A DNA stretch of 64,000 nucleotides, from positions 744,001 through 808,000 of the forward strand of contig JAJUBI010000009.1 of the NCBI GenBank assembly GCA_022419385.1, read 5' to 3'. This document shows, one piece after another, positions 20,739-32,684 of the stretch. The stretch comes from Paraconiothyrium sp. Pb-2020 (taxonomy: Eukaryota; Ascomycota; Dothideomycetes; Pleosporales; Didymosphaeriaceae). Made by a program: the position numbers and the translations under genes. The notes beneath the pieces are model-generated. The model saw only the letters and a list, made by a program, of their open reading frames with translations, was not told where the DNA came from and did no database searches. Positions within the stretch are counted from its first letter, which is position 1. Each line of letters begins with the position of its first letter.

Positions 20739-23700
20739 ATGCCTTCTGACGCTGGCACACGTGCATCGTTCTTCCCCAAGGCGGATGCAGCGGTTCTTCA
20801 CACAAGGTATGAACCGCCCTCACCAACAGAGAGGCCGGCCGAGGTGGGGCCAATCCTCGATCCTGAAAATGCAAACAAAGCGCTGGATGCTTTCTCGGCA
20901 GAGGTAGCAAGAGATATCTATCCTTCGACTGCCGACATCTGGAGCCCTGCGCCTATTCCTGACGACAACCTGTCGACATCATGTATTGCGGACCGCTATC
21001 TGTTCCCTCTGCTCACGCGGAACGAAAGGCTGCGGCTTACCATGCTATTTTATTATACGCGAGGCATCGTTGAAGACAGGGAACTCGTTTCGCGTCTGCA
21101 AGAAAAGGTTCATCTCGCCCGAGAAACGGTGGAATGGGAATTCGCCATTACCGGCCTTCTGAACCACAACACCTATACGCGCATATGCACCGTTGGACTG
21201 CCCTTGGCTGTGTTGCCGCGACGTGAGAGTACCTGCGCACACACCGTCAATCAGCCACCAGGTGTGAGTTAATGATGCATATACAAACACCATCTCACCA
21301 CTGACTGTCGCCTAGAAAGTCTTCAATCTGACTAACATGGCAAATGACTGGAGATTCACTAAGTCACCACACGTTGACCTAGGTGGGCTACGTAAGTTAG
21401 ACCTAGCTCCTATGCTTATGGAAAGGGTCCCAAATGTGACTATTTGCAGGTGCATATGCTGGAGTCCCATTGCGATTTGAGACCGAGTTCGGAGAGCACG
21501 TTGCCTTTGGATCCCTCTGTGTCGCATCGAATTCGGAACAGCCTCCTCTCAACAAAGCGCAGCAAATGTCACTAGCTCGACTCGCCGACTGGATCGTCGC
21601 CGATATCGTACAAAGTGCGAGAGCGCGACGGCAACGGGAACGCAGAAGGATGATGGAGATGCTCGCCATTGCGCAAAAGCAAATCGATGTCGACGAAAAT
21701 TTCGAGGTCGCTGTCCTAGATCTGCTGAGGAACTTCTACCCTGAAGCCGTTATCAGCATTCAGACATCCGTTGATAATCAGCTCGTGCTTGAAGGTGGCA
21801 CCGAAGTCCCTGTGGATCAGATCGAACATGGCCTATGGGAAGATGGCGAATACTTCGACTATCTGATTGAACAGTTCAACCACTTGGATCCTGTCGCCCC
21901 TCGAGCCGTGAGGGTTGTAGCAGCACATTGCGCAAGCCAGCGCATCCCAACATACCTTGTCGTGGGATCAAAGGATTTCCGGACGGTGTTCGACGATGTT
22001 GATTCCTCCTTCGTCCATATGGCTGCCGAGATGCTGAGCCGAGGCTGGCAAAATCTTGCCCTGAGAGAAGCCTTGAGTGCGAAGGACAACTTTCTTCGTG
22101 GAATTACACACCAATTGCGAACGCCCATTCATGGAATCCTAGGCTCGGTGGAATTACTGGCCGAAGAATTAGGTGCGAGAGAGTTAGCCGATTTCAGCGC
22201 AGATTCGAGACGGGGTTCCACGACTTCAAGCCTCAATGGTGATCATAAAGATCCTAGCACATATATTAAGACCATACGGAGTTCCGCACGAGACCTGATA
22301 TCCACTGTTAACAGTCTGATCAACTTGAATCGGTGGACAGACATTGCACAGGCGGAACGCATCGTTGCACCACACCATATCCACGAGATAGAGACAGCCT
22401 TACTGAACGAGGTTCTTCAGTCCAACCTTGATCAGTTCTCAAAGCGGCCATCCATCATGTTCAAGCACCATTTTCCGGGAGGTTTTGACACGTTAGCGTT
22501 GGACATGCGACTATTCGTGGACTGCATCCAGCCTCTTATCACCAATGCCATTCAAGCAGCCGAAGGTGGCATTGTCTGCGTCACTACCACCGTTACCGAA
22601 CATTACGAATCTCTAATTGTCGATGTAGAAGATACGGGTCGCGGCCTTTGTTCGAACCACTACGAAAGTATTTTCAAGGCGTACGAAAAGGTCGACCAAC
22701 ATAGAACGGGAGCTGGACTAGGTCTCACCCTAGCAAGCAGATTAGCCAGCATAATGAATGGTGAGGTAACACTGGTCAGGTCTGACATCGGGAAGGGTTC
22801 ACACTTCAGAGCCACCTTTGCCCGTCCAGCCTGCGCTGGCTCTATGTTAGCATCACAACGGAGCATGTCTACCGCCGGAAACCCGTTTCTTACTTTCGAC
22901 ACACCATCCTTGCCTAATCCTGCATCGCTGAGCACCTTCTTCGTTCGCTATCTTCTCCATCGTGGTCACAGCCAGTCGACAAACTCTGACGGCTCGATCT
23001 CTATCTTCGATTATTCTACCGATTTCCAACATCAACAACTTCCACCACAACTACAGCCTGGAAAGGCAGGTATCTGCCTGATTCCCGAATCAGCATATTA
23101 CCCACTTATGGACGAAGGCGTCCAAATCCGGAGAGACGAGAACATAGTCTACGTGAAAGGACCTTTTCTATCGAACATTCTTGAACAAGCTTGGAACCAA
23201 GCACACGGTATATGCGTCGAGCTAGAAGCTCTGAAGCGCACACCCGGCGTCACAGTCACCTGGGGAGGAATGATAGAGAATGCCACACTTGCAGCCACCT
23301 CAGATGAAGCATCAGGCATTCCGAAGCCGCATAACTCCACGTTGCACATATCTACTGAAAAAAACGTCCCTGGGGATACTCAGACGCTTACTGTATCTCT
23401 ACAGACATTGAACATTATGACACCCTCTGCGCCTCCCACTAGGCAACCTACAAAGCCTACGACACTGATCGTAGATGACAACGCCGTCAACCTCCGTTTC
23501 CTGGAAATGTACTGCCGCCGCCGCGGGATCCCCCACCACACCGCCGCAGACGGTTTGAAAGCTGTGGAGACCTTCTCCCTCCACCAAATGGCCTCCTTCG
23601 CATCCAGCGTTGACGTCGAACCGATCAAGCTCATCCTCATGGATCTACAAATGCCGGACTGCGACGGGGTGGAAGCTACCCGACAGATAAGAAAGTTGGA

Positions 23701-23872
23701 GGAGGTGAACGGATGGTCAAAGGCGACTATCGTCATGATTACGGGTCAAGACTCGCTGCAAGATCGGTTGCTGAGTAAAGAGGCGGGGGCAGACGATTTC
23801 TTCGTGAAGCCGGTGGGACCGAAGGTGTTGGATCGGGGTATTAAGTGTTGGTTTCCTGAGACCAAACTTTGA
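20739..23872 (+). CDS. Hybrid histidine kinase (GAF-like, HisKA, HATPase, receiver)
   Basis: Three exons, 20739-21263, 21316-21391 and 21450-23872, giving 1007 residues. It is a cytosolic two-component sensor that autophosphorylates on His and passes phosphate to its own receiver, then presumably to Ypd1. The phospho-acceptor His421 lies in ITHQLRTPIHG. The ATPase domain shows the N box (PLITNAIQAA), G1 (DTGRG) and G2 (GAGLGLTLAS). The receiver starts at TTLIVDDNAVN, with acceptor Asp932 in LILMDLQMPDCDG and Lys987 in FFVKPV. The region before HisKA (about 90-260, with YAGVPLRFETE and SLCVASN) looks like a GAF-type sensor domain. No membrane helix is evident. Both introns are short, and each phase matches. 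The signal and pathway are unknown; HOG-linked or developmental roles are typical of such kinases. Confidence 0.92.
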
Positions 23873-25444
23873 GGCATGGCTTTTTGATGGGAATATCATC
23901 ATCGCATCAGCCACGAGCTGATAGCCGATCCGCCGCGTCGAACCGCGGGTGGTCTACTCACCGTGCTCAACGAGGATCATGTCCGCGTGATTCATCGGCC
24001 TATCACGCCAACAACGAAGATATCATGGGCTATAGTACCGCGACATTGCCACACGCGAACAGGCCCGGCCTACAAAATTCGTGTAGTCTTAGGATATCGC
24101 AAATGACCCTCGGACAGCGAGGCAGGCGTCACGGCAACGCCGCGCGCGCTGTTCATACCAGGAATTTGGCGCAGATATCGGCGTCATGGCAAGATAGCCA
24201 GACTCATGAGAGCGTTAGGTATGACAAACAAGAAGAGAACGAGACTGAAATGAGATCGCTAATCCGAAACAGGCGACAAGTTGGGATAATATTGGGAGAG
24301 TTTTCAGGATCCAGCGGTCCTACCAGGTCCTTCCCACAATTCAGACCGTGGCCGTAGCATTCTCTAGTCACCATGGACGTTGCGTCATCCCGTTGTCTCG
24401 AAATGATGGGCCATTAGAAACTGAGATGACAAATTCAAAGGGGTATTGTGCCATAGGGGGAGTTGAAGGGTGGCGCTGTCTTCTAGACGAATAGAAAGAT
24501 CGTGGATAGCTTTTGGACTGCCGGCCTGTTGTAGCAGCTTGTCTTTGCTTTACACACATGCTGTGATTCGGTACTCGTATGGGTAAAGATGCCTAGTACA
24601 TTACCATGCGAAACATTCTAAACTCTAAGTGAGCACTAAACGAGGCCATAATTGCACGAAATGGAATCGTGCAGATTTGATGAATTTTCTAGACGTTAGC
24701 TTTGGAAACGATGGTCACGTGAAAGTCTTTTTGCTTGGCCAAAAACAATGATGGTCGCGCTCAACGGAAGATTCTAGATATCTGCAGGAACGACATGCGA
24801 GAAATTGAATTGCACATTAGAATCATACCATTTGCCCAGGTCTATGTTGATAGCATTGAAGTCCGAATTCTATCGGCTTCCAGAAACGCAAGCCTTTATC
24901 CCGATCCGGCCGTCTTTCATCAGTCACACAGGATCGAAGATTTAGTTCAATGCCTCGGTACGGAAGTCAAAGTGCATTCCGGCCCGACCCGGAAGCAACT
25001 TGCACACACGTAGCGAACAAAGTTCATTGGAAGATGTGCACGGTGGCGTGTATTCGGAGGAGTGGTTCGGGCCGAGTCGTTCGTCGAGAACTAGCTTGCG
25101 TCCCAATTAACAAGCAACACAGAGCCATTGGACCCCTACATTCTTCATCCACGGGCACGTATTTGTGATGTATTTCTAAGCTCCCCACACAATGCCCCGT
25201 ATGGGCGAGTTCTGCCGACCATCACTGTCTGGGGTGGCATAGTAGCGTCGTCATTGGTACATTTCGTCATACATTGTGGACCCCCCTGCACATGTCTAAA
25301 AACCGTTTGCAAAAAATGTAGGTATATAACTTCTCGGACGCTCCCTCGCTCGCCCTCAAAACCAGAATTTAGACTTTAACGACTGCAATTGATACGATCT
25401 TCCCTAGTTCTTGAATTTTATTATTAAGATACCCCTACGACAAC
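23873..25444. other. Intergenic region, gene-free
   Basis: About 1.57 kb with no supported gene. One 162-codon plus-strand ORF starts inside the kinase gene's end and has a composition unlike a folded protein. I see no transposon remnants, tandem array or RNA gene. The last 130 bp contains a TATA-like motif and the leader of the next gene. Confidence 0.45.
25322..25328 (+). promoter_or_regulatory. TATA-like element of the flavin oxidoreductase gene
   Basis: The motif GTATATAAC lies about 120 nt upstream of the ATG at 25445 and is followed by a C/T-rich stretch, the usual layout of a highly expressed or inducible fungal promoter. Confidence 0.4.
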
Positions 25445-26791
25445 ATGGCACCGCGACGATATGAAGCAGAGAAGAAGGACCCGGCTCCTCTAGGAAAGCC
25501 GCTGCATTTCGAGTTTTCCAATGTCACTGCGCAAAACCGGTTCCTCAAGGGCGCCATGACAGAACGCCTATCATCCTGGGATGCAAAGAAGCTCGAAGCT
25601 CGAGGTGTGCCGTCAAAGAACCTCATCAACGTCTACAGAAGGTGGGGAGAGGGAGAATTTGGCGTCATCCTGACTGGCAACATCATGATTGAATACGACC
25701 ATCTTGAGGCAGCTGGAAACCCCATCATCCCTCGTGGCTCACCGTATGAGGGCGAGCGATTTGAGAACTTCAAAGAGCTTGCTACCCAGGCAAAGAAGCA
25801 CGGATCCTTGATCGTAGGCCAGGTGTCTCATCCGGGTCGCCAGGTGGAGGACAAGATCCAGAAGAACCCTATCTCTGCTTCCGATGTGCAGCTTGAGGGC
25901 AATGTCATGGGCATGACGTTCGCGAAGCCACGTGCAGCGACTGACGAGGATATCAAGAACGTCATTGAGGGCTTTGCCCACGCTGCTGAGTACTTGGACA
26001 AGGCTGGATACGATGGTATCCAATTGCACGGTGCTCACGGCTACCTCCTCGCTCAATTCTTATCGCCTACGACCAACCGCCGCACTGATAAGTACGGCGG
26101 CTCTCTGGAGAACCGCGCTCGCCTCATCGTCGAGATCGGACAGGAGGTGCGCCGCCGTACCTCGAGCAAGTTCGTGCTCGGCATCAAGCTCAACTCCGTT
26201 GAGTTCCAAGAGAAGGGTTTCAACACTGAAGAGGCCGCCACTCTCTGCAAGCTCCTCGAGGACAATCAGTTCGACTTTGTTGAATTGTCAGGCGGTACCT
26301 ACGAGTCACTTGCGTTTGGGCACAAGAGGGAGTCAACGAAGAAGCGAGAGTCTTTCTTCCTGGAATTTGCCGAGAAGATCACCCCTGGACTGTCGAAGAC
26401 GAAGACCTACGTGACAGGTGGTTTCAAGACTGCAGCTGCTATGATAGATGCGCTGAACACTGTTGACGGAGTTGGTCTCGCGCGTCCCATCTGCCTTGAG
26501 CCCGAACTGCCAAAGCAGATCATCAAGGGCGAGGTCCACGCAGCTATCAACCAGCTCACAGACGACAATGACTTCGGAGCAACAAATGTTGCCGCTGGAA
26601 CGCAGATCAGACAGCTCGGTAAGGACCAGCAGCCGATTGATCTGAGTGACGAGAAAAATATCGAAGCATTCCAGAAAGACGTCGGTACTTGGATGCAGGG
26701 CTTCGCGGAGGACAAGGATGGAAGCAAGTATGGATACGTCGACATTGAAAGTGTTAAAGCCGTGCCTTATGGCAGCGCTGCGCCTGCGTAG
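25445..26791 (+). CDS. NADH:flavin oxidoreductase, old yellow enzyme family
   Basis: Single exon, 448 residues. It is an FMN-dependent TIM-barrel enzyme that uses NAD(P)H to reduce electron-poor alkenes, quinones or related electrophiles. The substrate-binding His pair is H195 and H198 in LHGAHGYLLAQF, followed by the FMN/structural motif SPTTNRRTDKYGGS and ENRARL. The N-terminal flavin region (NRFLKGAMTERLSS) and the phosphate-binding C-terminal part (YVTGGFK, DGVGLARPIC) are intact. Length fits the larger fungal subgroup related to bacterial NemA-like enzymes. The strong codon bias and TATA-like promoter suggest inducible, high expression, for example under oxidative or electrophile stress; that is inference. 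The next gene converges on it, with 77 bp between the two stops. Confidence 0.92.
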   Translation: MAPRRYEAEKKDPAPLGKPLHFEFSNVTAQNRFLKGAMTERLSSWDAKKLEARGVPSKNLINVYRRWGEGEFGVILTGNIMIEYDHLEAAGNPIIPRGSPYEGERFENFKELATQAKKHGSLIVGQVSHPGRQVEDKIQKNPISASDVQLEGNVMGMTFAKPRAATDEDIKNVIEGFAHAAEYLDKAGYDGIQLHGAHGYLLAQFLSPTTNRRTDKYGGSLENRARLIVEIGQEVRRRTSSKFVLGIKLNSVEFQEKGFNTEEAATLCKLLEDNQFDFVELSGGTYESLAFGHKRESTKKRESFFLEFAEKITPGLSKTKTYVTGGFKTAAAMIDALNTVDGVGLARPICLEPELPKQIIKGEVHAAINQLTDDNDFGATNVAAGTQIRQLGKDQQPIDLSDEKNIEAFQKDVGTWMQGFAEDKDGSKYGYVDIESVKAVPYGSAAPA

Positions 26792-26868
26792 GCTGCGAAT
26801 TAATTTATATTATGTGGGTATCGATATACTATATAGGCAATAGATCATTATAGGCACCAAGTACTGCT

Positions 26869-28059
26869 CTACACCTGGTTCGTTGCGATTTCGAAGTGAT
26901 TCTTGTGCAGCGGCGTCTCATCTCCGAAGTTGCTTCTTGGCAATTCACCCGAGCTCTTTGAACTCCGCTTGGAGCTGCTGTCTTTGGCCACGATCTCTTC
27001 GCTCACAACATGGAAGTCGGTTCTGAAATGGATTCCCCTGATGTCCTCGTCGGAATCAGCCTGGCGATGTCCCGGTTTGGCGCCAGTCGCGGACGCGAGG
27101 TGGAAGGAACGCTGAGGGTTCGAGGAGAATCGCGGGTTATTGTGGGACTGCGATTTATCAGGCGCTGAAGATGATTGTCCGAAGTCGTGCAGGGCCATGT
27201 CGTTTTCGGACTGGCCCTTCGCTAGACGAACGACCAACGAGGCCATAGTCATCTCGATATTCAGCTTGACCATGTAAGTTACGGGGTGGAACTGGATGTA
27301 TACGATCTGGTTCTTGAGAAACATAAGACCGATGAGCATCCCCTATTATATGTCAGTCGTGATCATCAGACCTCAACACTTCCAGACTTACATCCATAGC
27401 AATAGACAGAACCATCAGCCTCGCATTGAACTTGACTAGCGGTGCATATTTCACAAGACCGTGTTGCTGAACGAGGCGTTGCTTGACGGTCCGTAGGAAG
27501 TACCAGTTGAGTCCAGCATCTACGATCAAGATGATGACCTTCGAAATTTTATCCCAAACTTGGTTGATTTGGACGAAGACCTGCGACGGAGGAGGATCAA
27601 GATGTGCGGGGATCCAAATCACCATCACCAGGATGTTTATAGTTGTGATGACGATAACAGTGCCCCATTTGATCCTCCACACAGTACGTCGATGCTCTGC
27701 AATCAGCGCGATGCGGTTGATGATAATCTGCATCAACAGCTGGATTTCAAACACCCAACAGAACAGGATGAAGAACAATGTTGGAACTCTGGGTTTAGAT
27801 ATTAGAGTCTGTTTGATCGTGGATCTCTCGATGACACTCACGTCGGCCCAATATACCCATCTAGGAATACCCATCCTATAATCGCGATAACGATGTTTGC
27901 GACAACTTCACCCCACAGCATATAAATATACGAGCTACGCAGTGGGTTCTTATTGCGACGTGTTTGCTTGATGGCTTCCCAGACTGTCAAGAAACCAAAG
28001 CCGAGAGTGAAGCCTGCAGCGAGAGCGGCGAGCTGGGTGTCGGATTTGGTGGTGGCCAT
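26869..28059 (-). CDS. Multi-pass (about 7 TM) membrane protein with cytosolic C-terminal tail
   Basis: Three exons on the minus strand, 28059-27842, 27788-27392 and 27342-26869, giving 362 residues. Hydrophobic helices include LAALAAGFTLGFGFLTVW, YMLWGEVVANIVIAIIGWVF, LFFILFCWVFEIQLLMQIII, WGTVIVITTINILVMVIWI, VWDKISKVIILIVDAGLNWYFL, FNARLMVLSIAMD and GMLIGLMFLKNQIVYI, so about seven spans. A hydrophilic, Ser-rich C-terminal tail of some 110 residues follows. This layout is shared by a large set of uncharacterised fungal integral membrane proteins, some of which are GPCR-like. No ligand or partner can be named. Both introns (53 and 49 nt) are canonical. ATG 28059 places the first helix close to the N-terminus; the frame is open upstream by another 55 codons without a clear ATG advantage. 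Confidence 0.8.
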
Positions 28060-31000
28060 CTTGTCGTCCGAGCACTCCGCTGTCCTGGTGTTGAAGGGAG
28101 GAAAAGGAAAGGAGAGAAGGTCCGAATGATCTAAGAGGAGGGCAGCCCTGCGCATTCCATATTTCAAGACATCATCAAACTCACGAATCACGGTGTTTTC
28201 TCCCCTAATGCGAGTGCCGACCAACCAGTGGCACCCTAGCTCAGGCTTGTTGACTCGAAAGAAATACCCGACCAGCTAGAACCTCAACCTCAACGTCTAG
28301 TCTCCGCATCTCTCCACTGCGCCACGAGGAGAACTGTGACAGATCTTCCTACGCGAACACTAGACCACCAATATCTTACGCAATAAAGTTTAAGAAGGTG
28401 ATGGCGTTGGGCTAAGACAGGAGTCACTTCCCTGCCGTGGTCATTTACCGAGCTCTGTTCGAGTATACTAGCCGAATGAGCAGGTCTGACCGTCAGTTGC
28501 ATGGGATTCTGAAACCTGCAGGAGTTCTGCGTGTTGCTCCAGCTTGATGCAATGCCTGCGTCTATCATCCGTTGCACCAAGCCCGTAAGACGCCTTTCGC
28601 CGAATCCTTCTTAGATGAGCTGCATATAAGATCGCCAATAAGACCCGAGGCCGACCTTACTAGACAGAGTGCTCTGGCCAAAAAAGGTGTCGCCGACTAT
28701 GGCCGGACCGATAAAGAACCGACCCGCTTCCATGTATGCGAACGCTATCCGATGATAACTCAAAAGTATATATGCAGGGACAGCAGGTCACGCGCGCATA
28801 TTTGGAAGTCTTAAGTTTGGAATATTGCTCGATCAACACTATTGTAATGACGAAGGTTATCGCGAACTGCCTTCTTCAGGTGTCGAAGTGCTGATCAAAT
28901 TTTACCCACACGAACCATCCGCGGAGCGATATCCCCACACTTCGGCCACGCGGTTCTCGACGCCACGACTTTTCCTTTTGAAAACGCCACGTTCCCGCCA
29001 TTTCGGACCAGCACCTGTCAACGGTAAGGACCCGAACGAATACGAAACTTAAATTAAGTACAGCTGTACTCCTGCATTCTCGTTGGAGCTTACGTCCAAC
29101 AAGCTCATCTCGCATTCGTGTAGGACTTACAGCTCTTCACGCCTTTCTAGGCAACACGCGCTATCGGCCAGCTATCAGACGAGGTGGCACCGCTGTTGAT
29201 GGGAAAGTAGAACGAGCGTGCCCCCAGATCATGCATGATTACGCCCAAACAACTTGCAAAGTCAACAGCCAGCGACGCGTAGACTCAACGTAACTGAGGA
29301 CAGGTACGTGTGGCGGAAAAATGGGACCAAGGGCCATCGGTCACCTCCGATATCGATACACCCGGTCTCCTGCTCGTTTCAAAATCAGAAAATCAGTGGA
29401 GCAGGCTTGGAAGGCACGCGACCGCATGACTCTTCTCCACATGTGCAGGGTGAACGGCATTGTGATGGCTGAATGGGCTTGCCGTGGTCTGAGTCGAAAA
29501 TGTATCAGTATTGCATGTATGAAGCCTTAAGAGTGACGGGATTGACGTTTATCGATACCTAGAGCAGGCGAGTCTCCGGTGACGAGTCCTCGGTGACCTG
29601 CATGAACTGAGGACCCTCGAGCTCGATAAGGAGAGGTACTCATCCTGGTAAGAGACACGCTTTGACTCTGCGATCGTCGCCTTCAGGTCTACATTGGTAC
29701 AGAGCCGTTCGCAAAATGTCGCTTGCTGTAGGGCTCGGGTGAACGGCTTGTGGGCGTGTATTGTTGCTGTAGTCGAGTACTGCAGTATTATGATACAAGC
29801 TTTGCACGTCCCCGACAAGGTTTCGTGACGTTGATTCCATGATTCAAGATGCGCGTGAAAGTGCGGCATCACCTGATGCGACAGCCGCGTAACCGATGGG
29901 ACATCTGTTATCATGCTATGGAATTGGCGATGGTCCACTCTTCAATTGGCACACGTCGTTGTGCTCTTGGGAGACAACTCGGAATCTCGATCTGAGGCTT
30001 GAGCCGCTATCCAGGCAAGGTGGCGCTGTTAATGGCAACGCAGCCCTTACGGGCCCACATCGTTCACCGCAAGTACTTTACCCCTTTTGAAAGCCACCCG
30101 TGCCCACAATTTCGCGCTGTGAATCTGGCCACTCAACATCATTCATTTTCTCAGTTTCTTACAGCAATTGCTATCGAGTGGCCACTTATCCATAGTATCG
30201 TCAACGCAGCTCGTACGCATTGATCAAGGACAACGCGGACAGAGCGCTGCATGTTTCTTCGTTGAATCCGCGCTCCGATGTTACACATCTGGTTTTCCTA
30301 GAACTAGAGCAATACCATTGCATATTCTCACTGAAGGCATAGTCTCTTGGTGATCCATTCGTGTCTGAAGAGGTCTTCGCTTCACTGTCAATTTCTTCAG
30401 GCCCACAGGACTTACGCCATGGTCAAATGTCCCATTCGAAGATTAGCAGCGCACCCGATTTTAAAGGCTAAGATATCCCTCATCTCCCCTTATACCTTAC
30501 CCCGCGCACGGCTAGCTGTGGGCAGCTTGAAATATCATTCAGTAAGGCATGCTAGCAATCTCCTATTAATTAAAATCGAGATGTGGCCGCGAAATGCAAC
30601 GGCAGACATGAGGCGACTGGAATCCCCTCAGCACGATTTTTCCAATGGCAGGAGTATGTATTCACTGAAAGCGCCGAGATTCTCAAAACAACGTGTCGAA
30701 ACTGCAAAATCACGATGAAGCCTTTGCAGGCTTAAAGTTACATGGCATCGCTACAGTCCATACAGATGAAGGACATATCACGACTTCGACTTAAACTATT
30801 CAAACAACGATAGGAAAGAAACCGTCAGACTCATTGTGCTAAGTCAGATTGCTGAGAGGTTCTGGTTGCGTAAGACCTTTTCGTGATGGCTCCCTGACAC
30901 TTGTGGGTCGTCCAATTTCATGAAGGCAGGAGACCTGCTTGATTTTTCCGTACGATGATTTTTCCAGACGACGACATCATCGCCGATCGGCACAAAAGCT

Positions 31001-31334
31001 AGAGTAAGTCCACGGAAAGCTACGTCAAAGAAAGCTGACGGGTCCGCTGCTAGTATTCGATTAGCATTCTTCGAGTAGGGTGACCCGAGTGCCCCTTTTC
31101 AACTACCCCTGTAGCTTTGGAAAGCAGGGCTTCCGTTCTTGGCCGCGTCGTGCTTTCAGTATGAGCTGTGTACCGTGTGCTCGTCTTCAAAAGTGAAGTC
31201 TAAAAGTGCTGCCCGCGATGGTAGAAGGACCACGCATTGCGGAACTCACGAAGCAGGACAAGATAATGGTCTGCACACAAAATTTCCTGAGCGCTCCTCT
31301 CGGTAGGATGACTTTTGTTGGAAGATAATCCATT
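28060..31334. other. Gene-poor region of about 3.3 kb
   Basis: No ORF here has a convincing start, domain or splice link. Base composition is mixed with locally A/T-rich stretches (for example around 30565-30580), and codon-like periodicity is not apparent. It could be intergenic DNA, a decayed mobile element or a long non-coding transcript locus; nothing in the sequence decides between these. Confidence 0.4.
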
Positions 31335-31851
31335 TCATTGGTTTTGTCCGTTATCCACATCCGTCCAGCGCATCGTCACATTGAACCGAATGTCTTGCTC
31401 TGCACTCTGCACGCTAATCAAGCAGCCCGTCTCATTCGCGAGTCGAGCACTTGAAGGGCATTGTGGTATGTTGATGTTTATTATGCGATCCCCAATCGCG
31501 ATCTGATTACCATCACCCATAGTGACATTCCCATCACCGATATCGAAATCATCTCCTAGAAGCTTGTGAGCAACAGCTGACTTGGTCGGCAGAGTAGGCT
31601 CGATGGGAAGACGCACCAGTGTCGATGTCATTTCCTGTTCCTGCAAAACCGACGCCGTTGCCATCGCCTAGACCAGTACCCCCGGTCGAGCCGTTGTTGC
31701 CGGTCTGATTGCCATTGACTCCGTCTCCTACTTGGCGGGAGACATGACGAAGCACAGGATAGCTGCGGGCATGATCTGGTAGAGCGAAGAGCGGGAAAGC
31801 TGTCGTCAAGGCTGGTGATAGGAAAATCATGCTGAGGGACGTGTTCCGCAT
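31335..31851 (-). CDS. Small secreted protein with Gly-Asp-Gly-Asn repeats
   Basis: Two exons on the minus strand, 31851-31617 and 31555-31335, giving 151 residues. A signal peptide (IFLSPALTTAFPLFA) is followed by a basic stretch with VLRHVSRQVGDG, which could hold a Kex2-like site, and then by a repeated turn motif: GDGVNGNQTGN, GLGDGNGVGFAGTGND, GDDFDIGDGNVTMGDGNQIAIGD. The C-terminal part (NINIPQCPSSA, NETGCLISVQ, FNVTMRWTDV) has two cysteines and NxT sites. The spaced GDGN/IGD motif could form a short beta-solenoid. The 61-nt intron joins TG-DDFDIGDGN, keeping the repeat in register, which supports the model. It is isolated in a gene-poor region, a setting typical of effector candidates. 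No known family recognised. Confidence 0.6.
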
Positions 31852-32684
31852 TATTGTGTTGGGATCTATTGACCCCAAGCAAAGCTAAGTCCTGCTGGTT
31901 GAATCCTGGTGCGACTGGTGCAAGTGATCGACTCCAATTTTGCGATAGGTAAATAAAGGTTTGGGCTTTAGCTTTGTGGTTTATACGCGAAAACCCGTTG
32001 ATTGCAACACGTCAAGAAGACTACGCATAGCATCTATGACGCCGATCACAATGCACAGGAGAGATGTCCTGCCAGTCGTGGCCTGCGCAGCGAACACAAA
32101 TAGATTTCACAATCTATCTCAAGATGTTCTGAAGCATTAGAAACCTTCGGTTAGAATTCGCATGGTGATTTGGAGGGAACGAACCTTGAACATCGATCCT
32201 TGTCGCAAACGAACTTGATCTCGGAAAAGATAGAGCCGGAAGCAATGAACCATGATTGGACGAACCAATCACTCGGAAAGATGTCTTGTGTTGCGTTTGC
32301 GTTTGGCAATACGTCGATCCTAGTTCGAAACGAAACACGGGCTTAGGACCGCCTCGTCTCCGGAAGGAACATCAATCACTTGTAAGTCACAAAGAAGGCG
32401 TCTTCGAGTGGAAATTTGCTCCAAGAAACGGATGCCGAGTAAACTACTCTGTCATTGCTCTGCTTGAGCGCCAATAAGGGATACTCCGTGGCTATCGCCA
32501 CAGACCGTCTGTAGCAGCGGAAATCACTTGTACAGGTTCGAACATATCCCGCATTATCTTCCCTTGATTTAACTAATGCCGCCGCACCGCACTTCATCGG
32601 CACCTCCGAACACTCTAATGCACAACGCAGCTTCTCGTGTTTCCCCACCCCTTCCTATGCTCTACCTTCCACACCCTTTCCAGC
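31852..32684. other. Intergenic, no supported gene
   Basis: This contains the promoter side of the small secreted-protein gene and the 3' region of the FIG4 gene. A pyrimidine-rich stretch lies near 32640-32700. No gene, RNA or repeat is supported. Confidence 0.45.

Noticed and set aside
23869..24357. A 162-codon plus-strand ORF after the histidine kinase
   Set aside because: It overlaps the kinase stop region, and its composition looks like random translation.
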